Assembly (NCBI GenBank): GCA_030041375.1 | Contig: JASHOA010000065.1 | Coordinates: forward strand, 1-51,163 | Reading direction: 5' to 3' | DNA: 51,163 bases | From: Acetobacteraceae bacterium | GTDB taxonomy: Bacteria > Pseudomonadota > Alphaproteobacteria > Acetobacterales > Acetobacteraceae | In this document: positions 50,800 through 51,163 of the stretch, piece by piece | Layout: each line of letters begins with the position of its first letter | How positions within the stretch are numbered: the first letter of the stretch is position 1 | The notes under the pieces: generated by a model | What the model was told of the DNA's origin: nothing | The model's database searches: none | What the model saw: the letters and a program-made list of their open reading frames with translations, nothing else | Translations under genes and position numbers: made by a program

Positions 50800-50970
50800 C
50801 GCTTCCTCCTCGGCATCACCGGCCAGCGGGACGAGGTGCAAGTTCCATTATGCCGGCGATCGTCCGCCGCGGCGAGGGTCCGCGAGGCCGGAGCGACCGG
50901 CGCGAACGGCGGCGGCTGGTACTGGCTTTATTTTGAGTGACTCGGCCTTACCACCGCCCCTCGCCGCTGT

Positions 50971-51163
50971 TCAACCGGGTTGATGGTCGACATTTTGGAC
51001 CGGGATGATACCCGACAGATCGGTTGGGTGAGCCGGTTCCGTTGGCTCGGGCGGCGTATCGCGAGGCGGAGCGAACCGACGGAACCGGCTTTTGCGGTTG
51101 AGAATGCCGATGTCGCGTGTGCAGAAGCGCACGACGTGGTCCCCGGTTTCGAGTTCGGCGATG
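50971..51163 (-). CDS. C-terminal end of an unidentified gene (runs off window)
   Basis: Reading leftward from the window edge: IAELETGDHVVRFCTRDIGI, LNRKSRFRRFAPP, a proline/threonine-rich stretch (DTPPEPTEPAHPTDLSG), then IIPVQNVDHQPG and TGA at 50973-50971. The style resembles transposase C-termini but I cannot name a family. The bases 50842-50970 between it and binding-protein copy 2 hold no gene. Confidence 0.4.
   Translation of the reverse strand, partial: IAELETGDHVVRFCTRDIGILNRKSRFRRFAPPRDTPPEPTEPAHPTDLSGIIPVQNVDHQPG

Noticed and set aside
1-51163. CRISPR arrays, riboswitches, rRNA
   Set aside because: No regularly spaced repeats, no recognisable riboswitch core and no rRNA sequence seen.

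Overview
This window looks like a chromosomal segment of a GC-rich alphaproteobacterium, most likely in the Rhodospirillales/Acetobacteraceae. The main reasons are the gene order hisB-DUF2628-hisH-GNAT-hisA-hisF-hisE facing away from hslVU, the overall codon and base composition, and the Do-type protease, polA and Liv-type ABC genes. The taxonomic call is inference from gene order and protein character, not from a marker search.

Layout. (A) 1-6250 is the right end of a DNA phosphorothioation (Dnd) island: the start of an ISAzo13-type transposase, a dndE that has lost its 5' end, then a tightly packed operon of an SNF2-type ATPase, a ParB-like protein, an HTH protein, a beta-CASP-like metallo-hydrolase and a DndA/IscS-type cysteine desulfurase. 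An IS3-type orfA remnant and tRNA-Gly(GCC) close the island. (B) 6400-12850 is core chromosome: a leftward his operon and a rightward hslVU operon. (C) 12917-26543 is a 13.6-kb integrated element. It lies between a 14-bp copy of the tRNA-Thr 3' end and tRNA-Thr(TGU) itself. It has a tyrosine integrase, primase-polymerase/helicase, a serine recombinase, small and large terminase genes, a GIY-YIG protein and a Panacea-type toxin-antitoxin pair, but no recognisable capsid, tail or lysis genes. That is the profile of a phage satellite or of a heavily reduced prophage. (D) 26790-32605 is core: a Do/HtrA protease, polA, a zinc-finger protein, a lipoprotein hydrolase and tRNA-Arg(CCG). (E) 32606-37655 is a second accessory patch directly downstream of tRNA-Arg. 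It holds a PD-(D/E)XK-like protein, serine recombinases (one decayed), a protein with an SSB-like C-terminal tip, a PIN-domain protein and a GIY-YIG protein. (F) 37656-51163 is transport and metabolism: an ABC-2 exporter, a methyltransferase, a HIT protein, an ATP-grasp/GNAT fusion, a TAXI-type binding protein, an orphan GlnQ-type ATPase, and a Liv-type branched-chain amino-acid (or amide) ABC cluster with fused LivG-LivF and two tandem binding proteins. The window ends in an unidentified gene fragment.

How the genes work together. The dnd block would pair sulfur delivery (DndA) and DNA modification (DndE and genes beyond the left edge) with helicase/ParB/nuclease partners that I do not recognise as a named system. 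Its dndE truncation and the missing Walker B glutamate of its SNF2 protein suggest that it may now be crippled or altered. The element in (C) carries what is needed to integrate, replicate and package, but apparently relies on another phage for particles. All three tRNA genes in the window mark the edge of an accessory segment.
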